A stretch of DNA of 64,000 nucleotides from positions 1 to 64,000 of the forward strand of contig NZ_JALJRY010000009.1 in NCBI RefSeq assembly GCF_024519455.1, written 5' to 3'. Positions 61,080 to 64,000 of the stretch are shown here, one piece after another. Each line of letters begins with the position of its first letter. The stretch's first letter is position 1. Source of the DNA: Streptomyces sp. STR69 (GTDB taxonomy: Bacteria; Actinomycetota; Actinomycetes; Streptomycetales; Streptomycetaceae). The position numbers and the translations under genes were made by a program. Below the pieces are notes generated by a model that was given only the letters and a program-made list of their open reading frames with translations, ran no database searches and had not been told where the DNA came from.

Positions 61080-62669
61080 GTGAGCTCGAAACCTGTCGTA
61101 CTCATCGCTGAAGAGCTGTCGCCCGCGACGGTGGACGCCCTCGGCCCGGACTTCGAGATCCGCCACTGCAACGGCGCCGACCGGGGCGAACTGCTCCCCG
61201 CGATCGCCGACGTGGACGCGATCCTGATCCGTTCGGCCACCAAGGTCGACGCCGAAGCGGTCGCCGCCGCACGGAAGTTGAAGGTCGTCGCACGAGCCGG
61301 CGTCGGCCTGGACAACGTCGACGTCTCCGCCGCCACCAAGGCCGGCGTGATGGTCGTCAACGCCCCCACCTCGAACATCGTCACCGCCGCCGAGCTGGCC
61401 TGCGGTCTGCTGCTGGCGACCGCACGCCACATCCCGCAGGCCAACGCCGCGCTGAAGAACGGCGAGTGGAAGCGCAGCAAGTACACGGGCGTCGAGCTGG
61501 CCGAGAAGACCCTCGGTGTCGTGGGTCTGGGACGTATCGGCGCCCTCGTGGCGCAGCGCATGTCCGCGTTCGGGATGAAGGTCGTCGCCTACGACCCCTA
61601 CATCCAGCCCGCGCGGGCCGCGCAGATGGGCGTCAAGATCCTGTCGCTCGACGAGCTGCTCGAAGTCTCCGACTTCATCACCGTGCACCTGCCCAAGACC
61701 CCCGAGACGGTCGGTCTGATCGGCGACGAGGCGCTGCGCAAGGTCAAGCCGACCGTGCGCATCGTCAACGCCGCGCGCGGCGGGATCGTCGACGAGGAGG
61801 CGCTGTACTCCGCGCTCAAGGAGGGCCGCGTCGCCGGCGCCGGCCTCGACGTGTACGCGAAAGAGCCCTGCACGGACTCCCCGCTGTTCGAGTTCGACCA
61901 GGTCGTCTCCACCCCGCACCTCGGCGCCTCCACGGACGAGGCGCAGGAGAAGGCCGGTGTCTCGGTCGCCAGGTCGGTGCGCCTCGCGCTCGCCGGTGAA
62001 CTCGTCCCCGACGCGGTCAACGTCCAGGGCGGCGTCATCGCCGAGGACGTCAAGCCCGGCCTCCCGCTCGCCGAGAAGCTCGGCCGCATCTTCACCGCGC
62101 TGGCGGGCGAGGTCGCGGTCCGCCTCGACGTCGAGGTCTACGGCGAGATCACCCAGCACGACGTCAAGGTGCTCGAACTCTCCGCGCTCAAGGGCGTGTT
62201 CGAGGACGTCGTCGACGAGACCGTGTCGTACGTCAACGCCCCGCTGTTCGCGCAGGAGCGCGGCGTCGAGGTCCGGCTGACGACCAGCTCGGAGTCCGCC
62301 GACCACCGCAACGTCGTCACCGTGCGCGGCACGCTGAGCAACGGCGAGGAGGTCGCGGTCTCCGGCACGCTGGCCGGTCCCAAGAACCTGCAGAAGATCG
62401 TCGCGGTCGGCGAGTACGACGTCGACCTCGCGCTCGCCGACCACATGGTGGTGCTGCGGTACGAGGACCGTCCCGGTGTCGTCGGCACGGTCGGTCGTGT
62501 CTTCGGCGAGGCGGGCATCAACATCGCCGGTATGCAGGTCTCGCGGTCGGTCGCGGGCGGCGAGGCGCTGGCCGTGCTGACCGTCGACGACACGGTGGCC
62601 GTCAATGTGCTGGCGGAGGTGGCCGAGGAGATCGGGGCGACGTCGGCCCGTTCGGTGAACCTGGCCTGA
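61080..62669 (+). CDS. serA: D-3-phosphoglycerate dehydrogenase
   Basis: A 529-aa enzyme for the first step of serine synthesis. Substrate and NAD domains: RAGVGLDNVDV, GVVGLGRIGALVAQR, with active-site NAARGGIVDE and the His region STPHLGAST. The C-terminus has an intervening domain and a regulatory ACT domain (LRYEDRPGVVGTVGRVFGEA). The long form matches actinobacterial SerA, which is serine-inhibited. GTG start after AGGACTCAC. The open frame further upstream covers the promoter region. Confidence 0.96.
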   Translation: MSSKPVVLIAEELSPATVDALGPDFEIRHCNGADRGELLPAIADVDAILIRSATKVDAEAVAAARKLKVVARAGVGLDNVDVSAATKAGVMVVNAPTSNIVTAAELACGLLLATARHIPQANAALKNGEWKRSKYTGVELAEKTLGVVGLGRIGALVAQRMSAFGMKVVAYDPYIQPARAAQMGVKILSLDELLEVSDFITVHLPKTPETVGLIGDEALRKVKPTVRIVNAARGGIVDEEALYSALKEGRVAGAGLDVYAKEPCTDSPLFEFDQVVSTPHLGASTDEAQEKAGVSVARSVRLALAGELVPDAVNVQGGVIAEDVKPGLPLAEKLGRIFTALAGEVAVRLDVEVYGEITQHDVKVLELSALKGVFEDVVDETVSYVNAPLFAQERGVEVRLTTSSESADHRNVVTVRGTLSNGEEVAVSGTLAGPKNLQKIVAVGEYDVDLALADHMVVLRYEDRPGVVGTVGRVFGEAGINIAGMQVSRSVAGGEALAVLTVDDTVAVNVLAEVAEEIGATSARSVNLA

Positions 62670-62690
62670 GGCCCAACCCGCGTCACATGT

Positions 62691-62737
62691 GAACGCCGGG
62701 CGGGTTGCGGAGAGAATCCTCAACCCGCCCGGCGTTC
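62691..62737. terminator. 17-bp perfect stem between serA and the MFS gene
   Basis: GAACGCCGGGCGGGTTG (62691-62707) is perfectly complementary to 62721-62737, with a 13-base loop. It lies between convergent genes and can serve both. Confidence 0.8.
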
Positions 62738-62752
62738 CTGTGTGTTGAGGCC

Positions 62753-64000
62753 TCATACCTGCGCTTCCTGCGGCTCCGGCGCCACCGGCTCCGGCGCCTG
62801 CACGCGCAGCCCCCGCAGGGTCCGCGTCGCCGCGAAGGCCGCGCCCAGCAGCAGTACCGCCCCGCCGATCGCCGCGCCGTGCATGCCGTCGGTAAAGGCC
62901 TGCCGTGCGGTTGCCGTCAGGGCATCTCCCGCGTGCCCCGGCAGTTGGCGGGCGACGGCCAGGGCGCCGCCGAGGGTCTCGTGGGCCGGGGCGGGGGCCG
63001 AGGCCGGGATGCCGTGGCGGTAGACGGCCGTACCGATGGAGCCGAGGACCGCCATGCCCAGCGCGCCGCCGAACTCCGCGCCCGTCTCCATCAGCGAGGA
63101 CGCGACGCCCGCCTTCTCCACCGGTGCGCTGCCCATCGCGAGGTCCATGATCTGGGACATCACCATGACGATCCCGGAGGCGAGGACACCGGCGGCGGCC
63201 AGGGCCGGCCAGAGGGCGTCGGTGCCGGTGATGGCGAGCATGCCGTAGCCGCAGGCGGCGATCGCGAAGCCGGCCGCGACGACGTGGGCGCGGTCGACTC
63301 CCTTCTGGACGAGGGTCGTTGCGAGCGGGGCCGCCATGCCGATCGGCACCGAGGGGAGCAGCGCCCACAGGGCCGCCTCCAGCGGACTCTTGCCGAGCAC
63401 CGACTGCAGGTACTGCGTGGTGAAGAACGCCGAGCCCATCATCCCGAAGGCGGAGACGAGGTTGAGCACGACGGAGGGGGCGAAGCCGCGGCCACGGAAG
63501 AGAGTGGGGTCGATCATCGGGGACGCTGCCGTGCGCTGGCGGTGCACGAACAGGGTCGCGAAGAGCAGGCCCACGGTGATCGAGACGACGTACTGCACGT
63601 GCCAGCCCTCGGACGGGATCTCCTTGAGGCCGTAGATCACGGGCAGTACGGCGGCCAGGGACAGCGGGACGCTCGGCCAGTCGAAGCGGCCGGGGGCGGG
63701 GTTCTTCGACTCGGGGAGCAGGAACGGGCCGATGAGCAGGAGCAGGGCCATCGCGGGCAGGTTGATCAGGAAGACCGAGCCCCACCAGAAGTACTGGACC
63801 AGCACACCGCTCAGCACCGAGCCGAGCGCGACACCGGCGGTCATCACGCCGGACCACAGACCGATCGCCTTCGCGCGCTGGCCGGGGTCGGTGAACATCG
63901 TGCGCAGCAGCGCCATCGTCGAGGGCATCAGGGTCGCGCCGCCGATGCCGAGGACGGCGCGGGCGGCGATCAGGGTCTCGGCGCTGTCCGCGTAGGCGGC
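62753..64000 (-). CDS. MFS drug exporter (DHA2/QacA type), 5' end outside the window
   Basis: A partial gene: 415 codons are visible and the frame continues past the right edge. Many hydrophobic helices, with LIAARAVLGIGGATLMPSTM as the motif C-like stretch, and SGVMTAGVALGSVLSGVLVQ, of the 14-helix DHA2 family. The C-terminus is EPVAPEPQEAQV. The first helices and the start are missing. The substrate is unknown; many such exporters expel antibiotics or antiseptics. Confidence 0.85.
   Translation of the reverse strand, partial: AAYADSAETLIAARAVLGIGGATLMPSTMALLRTMFTDPGQRAKAIGLWSGVMTAGVALGSVLSGVLVQYFWWGSVFLINLPAMALLLLIGPFLLPESKNPAPGRFDWPSVPLSLAAVLPVIYGLKEIPSEGWHVQYVVSITVGLLFATLFVHRQRTAASPMIDPTLFRGRGFAPSVVLNLVSAFGMMGSAFFTTQYLQSVLGKSPLEAALWALLPSVPIGMAAPLATTLVQKGVDRAHVVAAGFAIAACGYGMLAITGTDALWPALAAAGVLASGIVMVMSQIMDLAMGSAPVEKAGVASSLMETGAEFGGALGMAVLGSIGTAVYRHGIPASAPAPAHETLGGALAVARQLPGHAGDALTATARQAFTDGMHGAAIGGAVLLLGAAFAATRTLRGLRVQAPEPVAPEPQEAQV

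Noticed and set aside
1..64000. CRISPR arrays, tRNA or rRNA genes, prophage
   Set aside because: No regularly spaced repeats, tRNA-like cloverleaf arms or phage structural genes were recognised by eye. A tRNA search by program was not possible here.

Overview
The window is chromosomal DNA from a Streptomyces (or very close relative). It has very high GC with strong G/C bias at third codon positions, many GTG starts, TAT and lipobox exported proteins, and Streptomyces-type short palindromic repeats. From memory, the gene order (gcvT-gcvH-glyA-sdaA, a dipeptide ABC operon, cysteine desulfurase, mnmA, ligA, a GGDEF/EAL gene, gatCAB, a PAS-GGDEF-EAL gene, ilvBNC, serA) is the conserved core order of Streptomyces chromosomes. 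Accessory features sit on that core.

Layout. 1-1.7 kb: an AbiE-type toxin/antitoxin pair on the minus strand with an inverted-repeat operator. 1.9-6.5 kb: the glycine/serine operon gcvT-gcvH-glyA-sdaA on the minus strand, preceded by a tandem glycine riboswitch. 6.6-9.1 kb: a P-loop kinase-like gene and two SseB-family genes. 9.1-15.7 kb: a five-gene peptide ABC importer with a perfect hairpin between the binding-protein and permease genes. 15.8-23.5 kb: a secreted M1 peptidase, a TRIC-type channel, an esterase-like membrane protein, a thioesterase, a DinB-like protein, a WYL regulator, a small lipoprotein, and a TetR/FabR-like regulator divergent from two small membrane proteins. 23.6-30.7 kb: the thiouridylation pair cysteine desulfurase and mnmA, separated by an amidase and two multicopper oxidases that arose by tandem duplication. 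Truncated copies of the desulfurase and amidase 3' ends mark the junction. 30.7-38.6 kb: DUF427, a disrupted LOG-family gene, an SDR, a short MetE-like protein, ligA and an rmdB-like GGDEF-EAL protein.

38.8-42.4 kb: gatC-gatA-(80-aa membrane protein)-gatB. 42.5-53.7 kb: an MMPL transporter, a GNAT enzyme, small proteins, a large AAA/LuxR regulator, a PQQ-type sugar dehydrogenase lipoprotein, an aldo/keto reductase and a 2-hydroxyacid dehydrogenase. 53.9-57.1 kb: a second c-di-GMP protein whose EAL domain has lost its catalytic residues. 57.1-62.7 kb: branched-chain amino acid synthesis (ilvB, ilvN, ilvC) behind a 13-codon leader peptide and a terminator, then serA. The window ends inside an MFS exporter.

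Themes: one-carbon, serine and glycine metabolism is concentrated here (gcv, glyA, sdaA, serA, a MetE-like protein) with RNA-level control by riboswitch and attenuator. Two c-di-GMP proteins flank the gat region. The most unusual material is the multicopper oxidase duplication with its gene-end scars, and a family of roughly 35-bp palindromes, one of which breaks a gene and another of which is read through in frame. I saw no tRNA, rRNA, CRISPR array or insertion sequence.
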